Shown here: piece by piece, positions 37,083-46,791 of the stretch | How the letters are laid out: each line of letters starts with the position of its first letter | How positions within the stretch are numbered: the stretch's first letter is position 1 | Assembly: GCF_029633825.1 (NCBI RefSeq) | Contig: NZ_CP090640.1 | Coordinates: 248,001-312,000, forward strand | DNA length: 64,000 nt | Direction of reading: 5' to 3' | From: Burkholderia contaminans | GTDB lineage: Bacteria > Pseudomonadota > Gammaproteobacteria > Burkholderiales > Burkholderiaceae | The notes under the pieces: generated by a model | Databases searched by the model: none | Told to the model about the DNA's origin: nothing | The model's input: the letters and a program-made list of their open reading frames with translations, nothing else | Translations under genes and position numbers: made by a program

Positions 37083-37278
37083 GACCAGCGTTAGCGCTTT
37101 AGCGCTTACGCTGGTCCCATGCTTCGCGGTCGACCAGCGTTAGCGCTTTAGCGCTTATGCTGGTCCCATGCTTCGCGGTCGACCCACGTTCGCGCTGCAG
37201 CGCTTACGCGGGTCCCATCCTTCGCGGTCGATCAGCGTTGGCGCGTTAGCGCCCACTCCGATCCCATCCCCTGCATTC
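37083..37278. repeat. Four tandem 49-bp palindromic repeats
   Basis: Units start at 37083, 37132, 37181 and 37230 with an exact 49-bp period. Each has 15-nt arms around a 4-nt centre (unit 1 begins GACCAGCGTTAGCGC with loop TTTA), followed by a 15-nt spacer CCATGCTTCGCGGTC that decays in unit 4. Arms of units 3 and 4 differ from unit 1 but several changes are compensatory, so each unit can still fold. Confidence 0.9.
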
Positions 37279-37364
37279 GCCCCGGGACAACACTTCCACG
37301 CTGCCCCAAGCCTCATACGAATCCAGCCCTGCCGATCACGTTCAAAAACCGGCGGACCAAATAA

Positions 37365-37389
37365 AAAACCCCGCCAACGCGGGGTTTTT
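37365..37389 (-). terminator. Intrinsic terminator of the desaturase gene
   Basis: CCCCGC (37369-37374) pairs with GCGGGG (37379-37384), flanked by A6 and T5; on the minus strand it is followed by T residues. About 30 bp after the desaturase stop. Confidence 0.85.
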
Positions 37390-37418
37390 GACGTCCTTAG
37401 ATTCTAATCGATTTCGAA

Positions 37419-38612
37419 TCAGGCGTAGCGGCGCAGGCGCGTCGCGAATTCCTGCAGCGCCTTGATGCCGCTTTGTTCTGCGCGATGGCACCAATCCTGC
37501 AATTGCGCGAGAAGCTGTTCGCGCGATGCGGTCGAACGATCCCAGATCGCAGCGAGATCCTGGCGCAGCTGGAAGTAGGTTTGCAGCTTCTGGCTGTTCG
37601 CGAAGATTTCCGGCAGCAGCTTCTTCTGCGGCTCGTCGAGGCCGTCGGCGTCCTTGTGGAACCACTTGCGTGCGCCGCGCATCATCTGGTACTTCTCGCC
37701 GCCGATTTCCTTCAGGTGCGCGAGCTCCTGGCGGTACGCACGCTTCACGGCCTTGCCGTAGCGCGCCATCACTTCGTAGCGGTTCGACAGCACGGCCTGC
37801 AGCGTTTCCTGGTCGAGCACCGTCTTCGGCTTGTTCAGGCGCGGCGTCGGCGCGACCTTCTTCACCTTCGCGAGACCGAACGCCGACATGATGCGGATGT
37901 ACATCCAGCCGATGTCGAACTCGTACCACTTGTTCGACAGCTTCGCCGACGTCGCGAACGTGTGGTGGTTGTTGTGCAGCTCTTCGCCGCCGATCACGAT
38001 GCCCCACGGGAACAGGTTCGTGCTCGCGTCGGCCGAGTTAAAGTTGCGATAGCCCCAGAAGTGGCCGAAGCCGTTGACGACGCCAGCCGCCCAGAACGGA
38101 ATCCAGACCATCTGCACGGCCCACACGGTGAGGCCGATCACGCCGAACAGCGCGACGTCGATCACCATCATCAGGCTGATGCCGAGAATCGGGTACTTCG
38201 AATAGACGTTGCGCTCCACCCAGTCGTTCGGCGTGCCGTGGCCGAACTTGCGCATCGTCTCTTCGTTCTTCGCTTCCGCGCGATACAGCTCGGCGCCCTC
38301 GAGGAACACCTTCCAGATGCCGCGCGTCTGCGGGCTGTGCGGATCTTCCTCGGTCTCGCACTTCGCGTGGTGCTTGCGGTGAATTGCGGCCCACTGGCCG
38401 GTCAGCATGCCGGTGGTCATCCACAGCCAGAGGCGGAAGAAGTGGCTCGCGATCGGATGCAGCTCAAGCGCGCGATGCGCCTGGCAACGGTGCAGGTAGA
38501 CCGTCACGCCGATGATCGTGACGTGCGTGACGGCGAGCGCGAACAGCGCGACCTGCCACCACGAAAAATGCAGGAGCCCGTGGGAAAGAAAATCGAGCAG
38601 GGAATTCAACAA
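37419..38612 (-). CDS. Membrane fatty-acid desaturase with ISL3-transposase-like C-terminus
   Basis: Integral-membrane acyl-CoA/acyl-lipid desaturase (Ole1/DesA type) of 397 residues. The three His boxes are HRCQAH (41-46), HRKHH (78-82) and HNNHH (213-217), and four hydrophobic segments surround them. The usual family length ends near residue 300. The last 65-70 residues (about 330-397, NSQKLQTYFQLRQDLAAIW, WCHRAEQSGIKALQEFA, LRRYA) resemble the C-terminal end of ISL3-family transposases. The start is TTG at 38610-38612, or the next TTG; the ribosome-binding site is weak. Likely makes unsaturated fatty acids for membrane fluidity. Confidence 0.88.
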   Translation of the reverse strand: MLNSLLDFLSHGLLHFSWWQVALFALAVTHVTIIGVTVYLHRCQAHRALELHPIASHFFRLWLWMTTGMLTGQWAAIHRKHHAKCETEEDPHSPQTRGIWKVFLEGAELYRAEAKNEETMRKFGHGTPNDWVERNVYSKYPILGISLMMVIDVALFGVIGLTVWAVQMVWIPFWAAGVVNGFGHFWGYRNFNSADASTNLFPWGIVIGGEELHNNHHTFATSAKLSNKWYEFDIGWMYIRIMSAFGLAKVKKVAPTPRLNKPKTVLDQETLQAVLSNRYEVMARYGKAVKRAYRQELAHLKEIGGEKYQMMRGARKWFHKDADGLDEPQKKLLPEIFANSQKLQTYFQLRQDLAAIWDRSTASREQLLAQLQDWCHRAEQSGIKALQEFATRLRRYA

Positions 38613-38838
38613 GGCAGTTACCTGTGATGAGAGCGACGCCGGCCCGCGCCAAGCGTCAGAAAAATGAAAGCATACCGCGTGTAGACCAGAATTTTACTTC
38701 AACCGTTCCAAGTCTTTGTAAAAAATGAACATTTTCTTGCCCTGACGCAACCGGTGCAGTCCACGCGCGGACTTGAAAAGGCCCGCGATCCGGTTCCGAC
38801 CGCGGGGTCGATACGACTGGATTGGCGGCCGGCGCGCG

Positions 38839-40221
38839 CTATGCAGCCGGCGCGCGCCCGTCCGACGCGCCGTTGGCGGCGGCCGGATCGAGCCCGGCAG
38901 CCGCGCCCGCAGCGGAAAAACCGTCTGGCAACCCGACGACGCGCACTTCTCGCTGCGGGAACGGAATCGAAATCCCGTGCTCGTTGAACAGGCGCCAGAT
39001 GTTGCGGTTCACGCTCGAACGCACGCCGGACGTGCCCTTCGCCGAATCCTCGATCCAGAACCCGAGCTCCAGGTCGATCCCGTCCGCCCCGAAACTCACC
39101 AGATACGGGGTCGGAGCCGGTTCGGCCAGCACACGCGGCACACCTTTGGCTGCCTCGGCGAGCAGCGTGAGCGCGTGCTCGACATCGCTCGAGTACGCGA
39201 CCTGCACGGCGACCTTCGCGTAGCCGCGCGTCAGGTACGACGACTGGTTCTGCACGACGTCGGTGATCAGCTTTTCGTTCGGGATCAGCGTCTCGTTGCC
39301 GTCGAGGCCGCGCACGACCGTATAGCGCGTGCGGATCTGCGTGACGACGCCCTGCAGACCGCCGACGCTGATTGCGTCGCCGAGCCGCAGCGAGCGGTCG
39401 AGCAGGATGATGAAGCCCGACACGTAGTTGCTGGCGATCTTCTGCAGCCCGAAACCGAGGCCGACACCGACCGCACCGCCGAACACGCCGAGCACCGTCA
39501 CGTCGATGCCGACCAGCGACAGCCCGATCAGGATCGCCGCGAACACGAGCAGCGCGCGGCCGACCCGCGACAGCACGACCTTCAGGTTCGCGTCGAGCGT
39601 GCTCGCGCGCGTGAGGCGATCCTCGAGCACCGAGCCGAGCCACATCGCGACCATCAGCGTCACGCACACCCACAGCGCGCCGGAGATCACCGACAGCAGC
39701 GTGAGATGCGCATTGGCGACACGGAACTGCACGCTGTCGAGCCAGCCGAGCACGTCGCGCTGGATGCCGAGCACCGTCAGCACCATCGCGGCCCACACGA
39801 CGGTCGACACGATCTTCTCGACGATCGACAGCCATGCATGCGTGTGGCCGTCGCGCGCAAATACGCGCCGGGCAAAGAAGAACAGCACGTAGATCAGCCC
39901 GATGCCGAACAGCGGCACGAGCGCGAGCGACAGCAGCGACGTCGACATGAACGGGTCGAACGCGAGCTGCGCGCCGCCCACGAACACGCTGCCGAACAAC
40001 GGGAACAACGCGCGCTTCAGGCTTTGCGCGCCCGCGCCGGGCGCGCGTCCGGCCGCCCGGCGGCGCGCGTCGATCCGGCCGTGCACGAAGCGCGCGGCCA
40101 CCCATGCGAAGCACAGCGCGCCGATGAGTATCGCCGCCTGCCAGATCATCACCGGCTGGTGGAAGTCGCGAATGACCGATGCCAGCCGGTGCGACAGCAG
40201 GCGGCTCTGCAGATTCTCCAT
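38839..40221 (-). CDS. Mechanosensitive ion channel, MscS family
   Basis: Membrane protein of 460 residues. About six hydrophobic segments lead to the pore helix region GVFGGAVGVGLGFGLQKIASNY (split here around residue 240-262) and the beta-domain GDAISVGGLQGVVTQI with IRTRYTVVRGLDGNETLIPN. This is the MscS pore and lower-portal signature. The C-terminus is Ala/Pro-rich and probably disordered. Expected role is release of solutes on osmotic downshift. It is followed by the RNA methyltransferase gene only in the opposite transcript direction sense: both are on the minus strand, 18 bp apart. Confidence 0.92.
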   Translation of the reverse strand: MENLQSRLLSHRLASVIRDFHQPVMIWQAAILIGALCFAWVAARFVHGRIDARRRAAGRAPGAGAQSLKRALFPLFGSVFVGGAQLAFDPFMSTSLLSLALVPLFGIGLIYVLFFFARRVFARDGHTHAWLSIVEKIVSTVVWAAMVLTVLGIQRDVLGWLDSVQFRVANAHLTLLSVISGALWVCVTLMVAMWLGSVLEDRLTRASTLDANLKVVLSRVGRALLVFAAILIGLSLVGIDVTVLGVFGGAVGVGLGFGLQKIASNYVSGFIILLDRSLRLGDAISVGGLQGVVTQIRTRYTVVRGLDGNETLIPNEKLITDVVQNQSSYLTRGYAKVAVQVAYSSDVEHALTLLAEAAKGVPRVLAEPAPTPYLVSFGADGIDLELGFWIEDSAKGTSGVRSSVNRNIWRLFNEHGISIPFPQREVRVVGLPDGFSAAGAAAGLDPAAANGASDGRAPAA

Positions 40222-40239
40222 CGTCCGTCCGGCCCGCCG

Positions 40240-41505
40240 TTACTGCGCAGCGCGCCGTTCGAGCACCGCGGCGAAGAAGCCGTCGGTCGCGTGACGATGC
40301 GGCCACAGCGACAGGTAGTCACCCGTCTCGAGCTCGATGCGCTGGTCTTCCAGCACCTTCTGCGCCGGTACCAGCACGAAGTCGGGATGGTCGGCCAGGA
40401 ACTGTTCGACGATGCGTTCGTTCTCGGCGTCGAGCACGCTGCAGGTCGCGTAGACGAGCCGGCCGCCCTTCTTCACCAGGCGCGCGGCGCTCGCGAGGAT
40501 GGACGCCTGCTTCGGCGTCAGCTCGTCGATCGCCGTGCGCGTCTGGCGCCACTTCAGGTCCGGGTTGCGGCGCAACGTGCCCAGGCCGCTGCACGGCGCA
40601 TCGACCAGCACGCGGTCGATCTTGCCGGCGAGCCGCTTGATCTTCGCGTCGTGTTCGCTGTCGATCAGCACGGGGTTCACGTTCGACAGCCCGCTGCGCG
40701 CAAGGCGCGGCTTCAGCTTCGCCAGGCGCTTCTCCGACACGTCGAACGCGTAGAGGCGCCCGGTCGAGCGCATCATCGCGCCCAGCGCGAGCGTCTTGCC
40801 GCCCGCACCCGCACAGAAATCGACGACCATCTCGCCGCGGCGCGGCGCGACCAGCGAGCACAGCAGTTGGCTGCCTTCGTCCTGCACCTCGATCGCGCCT
40901 TCCTCGAACAGCTTCAGGCGCGTCAGCGCCGGCTTGCCGACCACGCGCACGCCGAACGGTGCGAACGGCGTCGCGCCCGCATCGATGCCGCTCACGCGCA
41001 GCCCTTCGATCACCTGGTCGCGCGTCGCCTTCTGCGCGTTGGCGCGCAGGTCGAGCGGCGCCGGGTAGTTCAGCGCGGCGGCGAGCTGCGCGAGTTCCTC
41101 ACAATCGAAACGCGCCGACAGCGCCTGGTAGATCCAGTCGGGCAGGTTCGTGCGAATGCGCACCGGCAGGCTCGCCGGATCGATCTTCGACACGTGCTCG
41201 AGCCATGCGGATTCGGTATCGGACAGGAACGGCTTCAGCGCATTGCGGCCGACCGTCTGCATCAGGCCCAGCAGCGTGAGGCGCCGCGCGGGCGTGCCCG
41301 TGCCGCTCTCGGCGAGATGCGAAAACTCCATCTTGCGGCGCAGCACCGCGAACACGGCCTCGGCGATCACGCCGCGCTCGGCATGCCCGAGCTTCGGATG
41401 CGCGCGGAAGAACCGGCTCGTCGTCGCATCGGCGGGGCCGGCGAACTTCAGCACCTCGGCCAGCAAAGTCTCGGTCTGGCCGATCAGGAATCCGTGCAGT
41501 TTCAT
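40240..41505 (-). CDS. RsmB/NOL1/NOP2/Sun-family RNA cytosine-5 methyltransferase
   Basis: SAM-dependent methyltransferase of 421 residues. It has the SAM motif VDFCAGAGGKTLALGA, catalytic motif IV DAPCSGLGTLRRNPDLKW and motif VI ATCSVL. An N-terminal helical region resembles the NusB-like part of RsmB proteins in a reduced form. Likely target is 16S rRNA (RsmB makes m5C967 in E. coli), but the exact site is not certain. It overlaps purN by 4 bp and is probably co-transcribed with it. Confidence 0.9.
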   Translation of the reverse strand: MKLHGFLIGQTETLLAEVLKFAGPADATTSRFFRAHPKLGHAERGVIAEAVFAVLRRKMEFSHLAESGTGTPARRLTLLGLMQTVGRNALKPFLSDTESAWLEHVSKIDPASLPVRIRTNLPDWIYQALSARFDCEELAQLAAALNYPAPLDLRANAQKATRDQVIEGLRVSGIDAGATPFAPFGVRVVGKPALTRLKLFEEGAIEVQDEGSQLLCSLVAPRRGEMVVDFCAGAGGKTLALGAMMRSTGRLYAFDVSEKRLAKLKPRLARSGLSNVNPVLIDSEHDAKIKRLAGKIDRVLVDAPCSGLGTLRRNPDLKWRQTRTAIDELTPKQASILASAARLVKKGGRLVYATCSVLDAENERIVEQFLADHPDFVLVPAQKVLEDQRIELETGDYLSLWPHRHATDGFFAAVLERRAAQ

Positions 41506-42164
41506 ACGCCCTCACTCGTTTCGGTATGCGGTTGATCCGCGAAAATCCAGCGCGCCTCTTCCGGCGCCACCACTGCACGGCCGTTCTCGAGGCGCAGACG
41601 CCCCTCGATGAACCAGCGCACCGCGCGCGGATACAGCACATGTTCGACCGTCAGCACACGCTGCGCGAGCGCGGCCGCGTCGTCGCCCGCGCGCACGGGC
41701 ACGGCGCCCTGCGCGACGATCGCGCCGCTGTCGAGCTCGGGAATCACGAAATGCACGCTCGCGCCATGCAGCGCGACACCCGCGTCGAGCGCCTGCTGGT
41801 GCGTGTGAATGCCCTTGAAGCTCGGCAGCAGCGACGGATGGATGTTCAGCAGCCGGCCTTCGTATCGTCTGACGAATGCGGGCGTGAGAATGCGCATGAA
41901 GCCGGCGAGGACCACGAGATCGGGCGCGAATCGGTCGATCTCGGCGGCGAGCGCCGCGTCGAAGCTGTCGCGGCCGTCGAACGACCGGTGGTCGACCACC
42001 GCCGTCGCCACCCCGTGCGACGCGGCAAATGCCAGGCCGGCCGCGTCGGGCCGGTTGGCGATCACGGCCGCAACTTCGGCCGGCCAGCGTTCCTGCGCGC
42101 ACGCGCGGACGATGGCCTCCATGTTGCTGCCGCGACCGGAAATCAGGATCACGAGTTTTTTCAT
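41502..42164 (-). CDS. purN: Phosphoribosylglycinamide formyltransferase PurN
   Basis: Folate-dependent enzyme of 220 residues in purine synthesis that transfers a formyl group from 10-formyl-THF to GAR. Substrate motifs are GRGSNMEAIV near the N-terminus and LNIHPSLLPSFKGIHTHQQAL with the catalytic Asn/His, then HFVIPELDSGAIVAQ with the catalytic Asp. Normal length. Overlaps the RNA methyltransferase gene by 4 bp (ATGA). Divergent from ribF with 122 bp between. Confidence 0.95.
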   Translation of the reverse strand: MKKLVILISGRGSNMEAIVRACAQERWPAEVAAVIANRPDAAGLAFAASHGVATAVVDHRSFDGRDSFDAALAAEIDRFAPDLVVLAGFMRILTPAFVRRYEGRLLNIHPSLLPSFKGIHTHQQALDAGVALHGASVHFVIPELDSGAIVAQGAVPVRAGDDAAALAQRVLTVEHVLYPRAVRWFIEGRLRLENGRAVVAPEEARWIFADQPHTETSEGV

Positions 42165-42286
42165 CCGCGAATTTTACCATTCGCCCCCGCGTTTCCCCCC
42201 TTCTCGGCCGTCGGGCCGCCCGAACGTTTATAATCTTCTGCTTTGCGGCATCCCACCGCCCATTCCCCGACGCTGCATCCGCTATC

Positions 42287-43279
42287 GTGAAAGTCTTCCG
42301 CGGCCTGCCCAACGCCGAGAGCCGCGCGCCTTGCGCGCTGACGATCGGCAACTTCGACGGTGTCCATCGCGGCCACCAGGCCCTGCTCGCGCGCGTGCGC
42401 GCGGCAGCGGACGCGCGCGGCCTGCCCGTGTGCGTGATGACGTTCGAGCCGCACCCGCGCGAATTCTTCAACCCGGCCGGCGCACCGCCGCGCATCGCGA
42501 TGCTGCGCGACAAGCTCGAGGCGCTGCGCGATCACGGCGTCGACCGTGTGGTCGTCGAGCACTTCAACCACACGTTCGCGAGCCAGTCGCCGCAGGCGTT
42601 CGTCGAACGCACGCTGGTGAACGGGCTGCACACGCGCTGGATGATGGTCGGCGACGATTTCTGCTACGGCGCGAAACGCGCGGGCACCTTCGACACGCTG
42701 CAGGCGGCCGGCGCGCAGTACGGCTTCGAGGTCGAGCAGATGGGTACGGTGGCCGGCAGCGACGGCACGCGCATCTCGAGCTCGGGCGTGCGCGCCGCGC
42801 TCGCGGCCGGCGATCTCGAAGCGGCCGCGCAGGCGCTCGGCCATGGCTATGCGATCAGCGGCCACGTCGCGCACGGGCTGAAGCTCGGCCGCGACCTCGG
42901 CTTCCCGACGCTGAACCTGCCGATCGCACACAAGCGGCCGGCGCTCGCGGGCATCTTCGTCGTGCAGGTGCACGGCCTCGGCCCCGCCCCGCTGCCGGGC
43001 GTCGCGAGCCTCGGCCTGCGCCCGACCGTCGACGATTCGGGCCGCGTGCTGCTCGAAGTGCACCTGCTCGACTGGCACGGCGATGCGTACGGCAAGCTCA
43101 TCCGCGTCGAATTCCTGAAGAAGCTGCGCGACGAGGCGAAATTCGACGATCTCGAGGCGCTGTCGCGCGCGATCGCGCTGGACGTCGCGAATGCGCGTGC
43201 GTATTTCATCGAGCGCGACCGTGCGCCGGGCAGCCGCGCCACGGGCTTCGCGACGTCGGCCACCGACCGAATTAGCTGA
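42287..43279 (+). CDS. ribF: Bifunctional riboflavin kinase/FAD synthetase RibF
   Basis: Converts riboflavin to FMN and FAD. The N-terminal nucleotidyltransferase domain has [14 protein letters not shown], and the C-terminal kinase domain has [37 protein letters not shown] and [11 protein letters not shown] join the two. I chose the GTG at 42287 (product begins MKVFRGLP, 330 aa) because homologues start there; the longer upstream frame is non-homologous. No clear Shine-Dalgarno. Precedes ileS, lspA and coaBC, an order common in proteobacteria. Confidence 0.93.
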   Translation: MKVFRGLPNAESRAPCALTIGNFDGVHRGHQALLARVRAAADARGLPVCVMTFEPHPREFFNPAGAPPRIAMLRDKLEALRDHGVDRVVVEHFNHTFASQSPQAFVERTLVNGLHTRWMMVGDDFCYGAKRAGTFDTLQAAGAQYGFEVEQMGTVAGSDGTRISSSGVRAALAAGDLEAAAQALGHGYAISGHVAHGLKLGRDLGFPTLNLPIAHKRPALAGIFVVQVHGLGPAPLPGVASLGLRPTVDDSGRVLLEVHLLDWHGDAYGKLIRVEFLKKLRDEAKFDDLEALSRAIALDVANARAYFIERDRAPGSRATGFATSATDRIS

Positions 43280-43383
43280 TCCGGACAGCGGCGCCCCGCG
43301 CCGCACCCTCGCGCCGCCCAGTCGCGCGCATACCCGATTCACGACGCTCGCGCGTCCCCCGAGATTTAGATAGCGATCCCATC

Positions 43384-46221
43384 ATGAGCAACAAGAAAGC
43401 CGATTCGAAACCGCAGGCCAAGTATCCGGTCAACCTGCTCGACACGCCGTTCCCGATGCGCGGCGACCTGCCCAAGCGCGAGCCGCAGTGGGTCAAGGAA
43501 TGGGAAGAGCGCGGCATCTACGAGAAGATCCGCGCGGCCAGCGCCGGCCGTCCGAAGTTCATCCTGCACGACGGCCCGCCGTATGCGAACGGCGACATCC
43601 ACCTCGGCCACGCCGTCAACAAGATCCTGAAGGACATCGTCGTCAAGTCGCGCAACATGGCCGGCTTCGACGCGCCGTACGTGCCGGGCTGGGATTGCCA
43701 CGGGATGCCGATCGAGATCCAGATCGAGAAGCAGTTCGGCAAGTCGCTGCCGGCGGCCGAAGTGATGAGCAAGGCGCGCACGTACGCGACCGAGCAGATC
43801 GAGAAGCAGAAGGTCGGCTTCAAGCGTCTGGGCGTGCTCGGCGACTGGGCCAACCCGTACAAGACGATGAACTTCGTCAACGAGGCGGAAGAGATCCGCG
43901 CGCTCGGCAAGATCATCGAGAAGGGCTACGTGTATCGCGGGCTGAAGCCGGTGAACTGGTGCTTCGACTGCGGCTCGGCGCTCGCCGAAGCGGAAGTCGA
44001 GTACAAGGACCGCACCGATCCGACGATCGACGTGATGTTTGCGTTCGCGGAACCGGAAAAGACCGCGCAGGCGTTCGGCCTGCCGGCGCTGCCGCGCGCC
44101 GAAGGCGGCATCGTGATCTGGACCACCACGCCGTGGACGATCCCCGCGAACCAGGCGCTGAACCTCCATCCGGAAATCGTCTACGCGCTGGTCGACACCG
44201 AGCGCGGGCTGCTGATCATCGCGGAAGAGCGCGTCGAAGCCTGCATGACCGACTTCAAGCTGACCGGCCGCGTCGTTGCGACCGCGCCGGGCGTGAAGCT
44301 CGCGGGCCTGCGCTTCCATCACCCGCTCGCGTCGGCTCACCCCGGCTACAAGCGCACCGCGCCCGTGTACCTCGGCGACTACGTGACGACCGACACCGGT
44401 ACCGGCGTCGTGCACTCGTCGCCCGCGTACGGTATCGAGGACTTCTTGTCCTGCAAGGCGCACGGGATGACCGACTCCGACTTCATCAACCCGGTGATGG
44501 GCGACGGCCGCTATATCGAATCGCTGCCGCTGTTCGGCGGCCTGTCGATCTGGGACGCGAACCCGAAGATCGTCGAGGCGCTGAATGCAGCCGGCTCGCT
44601 GCTGCGCAGCGAGAAGTACACGCACAGCTACATGCACTGCTGGCGCCACAAGACGCCGATCATCTACCGCGCCACGTCGCAGTGGTTCGCCGGGATGGAC
44701 GTGACGCCGCGCGACGGCGGCAAGACGCTGCGCGAAACGGCGCTCGAAGGCGTCGACGCGACCGCGTTCTACCCGTCGTGGGGCAAGCAGCGCCTGTTCA
44801 GCATGATCGCGAACCGTCCTGACTGGACGCTGTCGCGCCAGCGCCAGTGGGGCGTGCCGATGGCGTTCTTCGTGCACAAGGAAACCGGCGAGCTGCATCC
44901 GCGCACGCTCGAACTGCTCGAGGAAGTCGCGAAGCGCGTCGAGCAGTCGGGCATCGAGGCGTGGCAGACGCTCGACCCGCGCGAGCTGATCGGCGACGAC
45001 GCGAACCTGTACGAGAAGAACCGCGACACGCTCGACGTGTGGTTCGATTCGGGCACGACGCACTGGCACGTGCTGCGCGGCTCGCACAAGGATCAGCTGC
45101 AGTTCCCGGCCGACCTCTACCTCGAAGGCTCGGACCAGCACCGCGGCTGGTTCCACTCGTCGCTGCTCACCGCGTCGATGATCGACGGCCGCGCACCGTA
45201 CAAGGGCCTGCTCACGCACGGCTTCACGGTCGACGGCGAAGGCCGCAAGATGAGCAAGTCGCTCGGCAACGGCATCGACCCGCATGAAGTCGCGAACCGC
45301 CTCGGCGCGGAAATCATCCGCCTGTGGATCGCGTCGACCGACTATTCGGGCGAGCTCGCGATCTCCGAGGAAATCCTGAAGCGCGTGACGGAAGGCTATC
45401 GCCGCATCCGCAACACGCTGCGCTTCCTGCTCGCGAACCTGTCGGACTTCGACTTCGCGCAGCATGCGGTGCCCGTCGACGAATGGCTCGAGATCGACCG
45501 TTATGCGGTCGCGTTCTCGCAGCAACTGCAGACGGAGCTGCTCGGCCACTACGAGAAGTACGAATTCCACCCGGTCGTCGCGAAGCTGCAGACGTACTGC
45601 TCGGAAGATCTCGGCGGCTTCTACCTCGACGTGCTGAAGGACCGCCTGTACACGAGCGCGGCCGATTCGCTCGCACGCCGCTCCGCGCAGACGGCGCTGT
45701 ACCACCTGACGCACGGCCTGCTGCGCGTGCTCGCACCGTTCCTGTCGTTCACGGCGGAAGAAGCGTGGAAGGTGTTCCAGCCGGCCAGCGACACGATCTT
45801 CACGGAAACCTACTACGCGTATCCGGAAGTCGCCGGCTCCGCCGCGCTGATCGAGAAGTGGGCACTGCTGCGCGATGTGCGCGGCAACGTGACGAAGGCG
45901 CTCGAGGAAGCCCGCACCGCGAACCGCATCGGTTCGTCGCTGCAGGCCGAAGTCGCCGTGCACGCGAGCGGCGCACGCTACGACGCGCTCACGAGCCTCG
46001 GCGAGGATCTCAAGTTCGTGCTGATCACGTCGGCTGCGACGGTCGTCAAGGTCGACGACGAAGCGCAGGAAAGCGTCGACGTGGCCGCGTCGAAGTACCA
46101 GAAGTGCGAGCGCTGCTGGCACTACCGTGAAGATGTCGGCGCGCATGCCGATCATCCGACGCTGTGCGGCCGCTGCTTCTCCAACCTGTTCGAAAACGGC
46201 GAAATCCGGAGCGCTGCTTAA
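43384..46221 (+). CDS. ileS: Isoleucyl-tRNA synthetase IleS
   Basis: Class I aminoacyl-tRNA synthetase of 945 residues. The HIGH-type motif is [17 protein letters not shown] near residue 60, the KMSKS motif is [11 protein letters not shown] near residue 620, and the C-terminal zinc finger (CERCWHYR ... CGRCF) is intact. It also carries the editing domain ([12 protein letters not shown]). Followed 2 bp later by lspA. Confidence 0.97.
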   Translation: MSNKKADSKPQAKYPVNLLDTPFPMRGDLPKREPQWVKEWEERGIYEKIRAASAGRPKFILHDGPPYANGDIHLGHAVNKILKDIVVKSRNMAGFDAPYVPGWDCHGMPIEIQIEKQFGKSLPAAEVMSKARTYATEQIEKQKVGFKRLGVLGDWANPYKTMNFVNEAEEIRALGKIIEKGYVYRGLKPVNWCFDCGSALAEAEVEYKDRTDPTIDVMFAFAEPEKTAQAFGLPALPRAEGGIVIWTTTPWTIPANQALNLHPEIVYALVDTERGLLIIAEERVEACMTDFKLTGRVVATAPGVKLAGLRFHHPLASAHPGYKRTAPVYLGDYVTTDTGTGVVHSSPAYGIEDFLSCKAHGMTDSDFINPVMGDGRYIESLPLFGGLSIWDANPKIVEALNAAGSLLRSEKYTHSYMHCWRHKTPIIYRATSQWFAGMDVTPRDGGKTLRETALEGVDATAFYPSWGKQRLFSMIANRPDWTLSRQRQWGVPMAFFVHKETGELHPRTLELLEEVAKRVEQSGIEAWQTLDPRELIGDDANLYEKNRDTLDVWFDSGTTHWHVLRGSHKDQLQFPADLYLEGSDQHRGWFHSSLLTASMIDGRAPYKGLLTHGFTVDGEGRKMSKSLGNGIDPHEVANRLGAEIIRLWIASTDYSGELAISEEILKRVTEGYRRIRNTLRFLLANLSDFDFAQHAVPVDEWLEIDRYAVAFSQQLQTELLGHYEKYEFHPVVAKLQTYCSEDLGGFYLDVLKDRLYTSAADSLARRSAQTALYHLTHGLLRVLAPFLSFTAEEAWKVFQPASDTIFTETYYAYPEVAGSAALIEKWALLRDVRGNVTKALEEARTANRIGSSLQAEVAVHASGARYDALTSLGEDLKFVLITSAATVVKVDDEAQESVDVAASKYQKCERCWHYREDVGAHADHPTLCGRCFSNLFENGEIRSAA

Positions 46222-46223
46222 CT

Positions 46224-46724
46224 ATGGCGAAAACCCTGTCGAAACCGGCCAGCGGCGCGCTTGCGCCCTGGCTCGGCATTTCGCTGATCGTGATCCTGTT
46301 CGACCAACTGTCGAAGATCGCGATCCTGAAGACGTTCGCGTACGGCGCGCAGCACGAGCTGACGTCGTTCTTCAATCTCGTGCTGGTGTACAACCGCGGC
46401 GCCGCGTTCGGCTTCCTGTCGACCGCGGGCGGCTGGCAGCGCTGGGCATTCACCGCGCTCGGCATCGGCGCGACGCTCGTGATCTGCTTCCTGCTGAAAC
46501 GTCACGGCCAGCAGCGGTTGTTCAGCCTGTCGCTCGCGATGATCCTGGGCGGCGCGCTCGGCAACGTGATCGACCGGCTCGTCTACGGCCACGTGATCGA
46601 CTTCCTCGATTTTCATCTCGGCGCCTGGCACTTCCCGGCGTTCAACCTCGCCGACTCCGCGATCACGGTCGGCGCGGTGCTGCTGATCTACGACGAACTG
46701 CGTCGCGTGCGCGGCTCACGCTAA
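46224..46724 (+). CDS. lspA: Signal peptidase II LspA
   Basis: Prolipoprotein signal peptidase of 166 residues. Four membrane helices; catalytic Asp residues in [15 protein letters not shown] and [11 protein letters not shown]; conserved [10 protein letters not shown]. The ATG at 46224 is 2 bp after the ileS stop. Needed for processing of lipoproteins such as the 55-residue one at 11243. Confidence 0.96.
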   Translation: MAKTLSKPASGALAPWLGISLIVILFDQLSKIAILKTFAYGAQHELTSFFNLVLVYNRGAAFGFLSTAGGWQRWAFTALGIGATLVICFLLKRHGQQRLFSLSLAMILGGALGNVIDRLVYGHVIDFLDFHLGAWHFPAFNLADSAITVGAVLLIYDELRRVRGSR

Positions 46725-46791
46725 GCGCGCATACTCGGCGTCGACGGCCGGCTTCGCGCCGGCCGTTCCGTTTGACCCTTGGAGGCCTGAG

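Larger units (their letters stand above)
37067..37418. other. Intergenic region upstream of nadA (352 bp)
   Basis: No gene seen. From nadA outwards it holds the nadA ribosome-binding site, four 49-bp palindromic repeats (37083-37278), a C-rich stretch without recognisable features, and the desaturase terminator. The nadA promoter is not obvious and may lie beyond the array. Confidence 0.7.

Noticed and set aside
37083..37278. CRISPR array
   Set aside because: Four repeats with fixed spacing look CRISPR-like at a glance, but the spacer sequence is itself repeated and no cas genes are near. It is a tandem palindromic repeat.
38773..41535. Long plus-strand open frame (920 codons) opposite the MscS and RNA methyltransferase genes
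   Set aside because: Both sense genes have intact family motifs; the antisense frame is a GC-bias shadow without domains.
43366..46155. Long minus-strand open frame (929 codons) opposite ileS
   Set aside because: IleS has HIGH, KMSKS and zinc motifs on the plus strand; the opposite frame has none.
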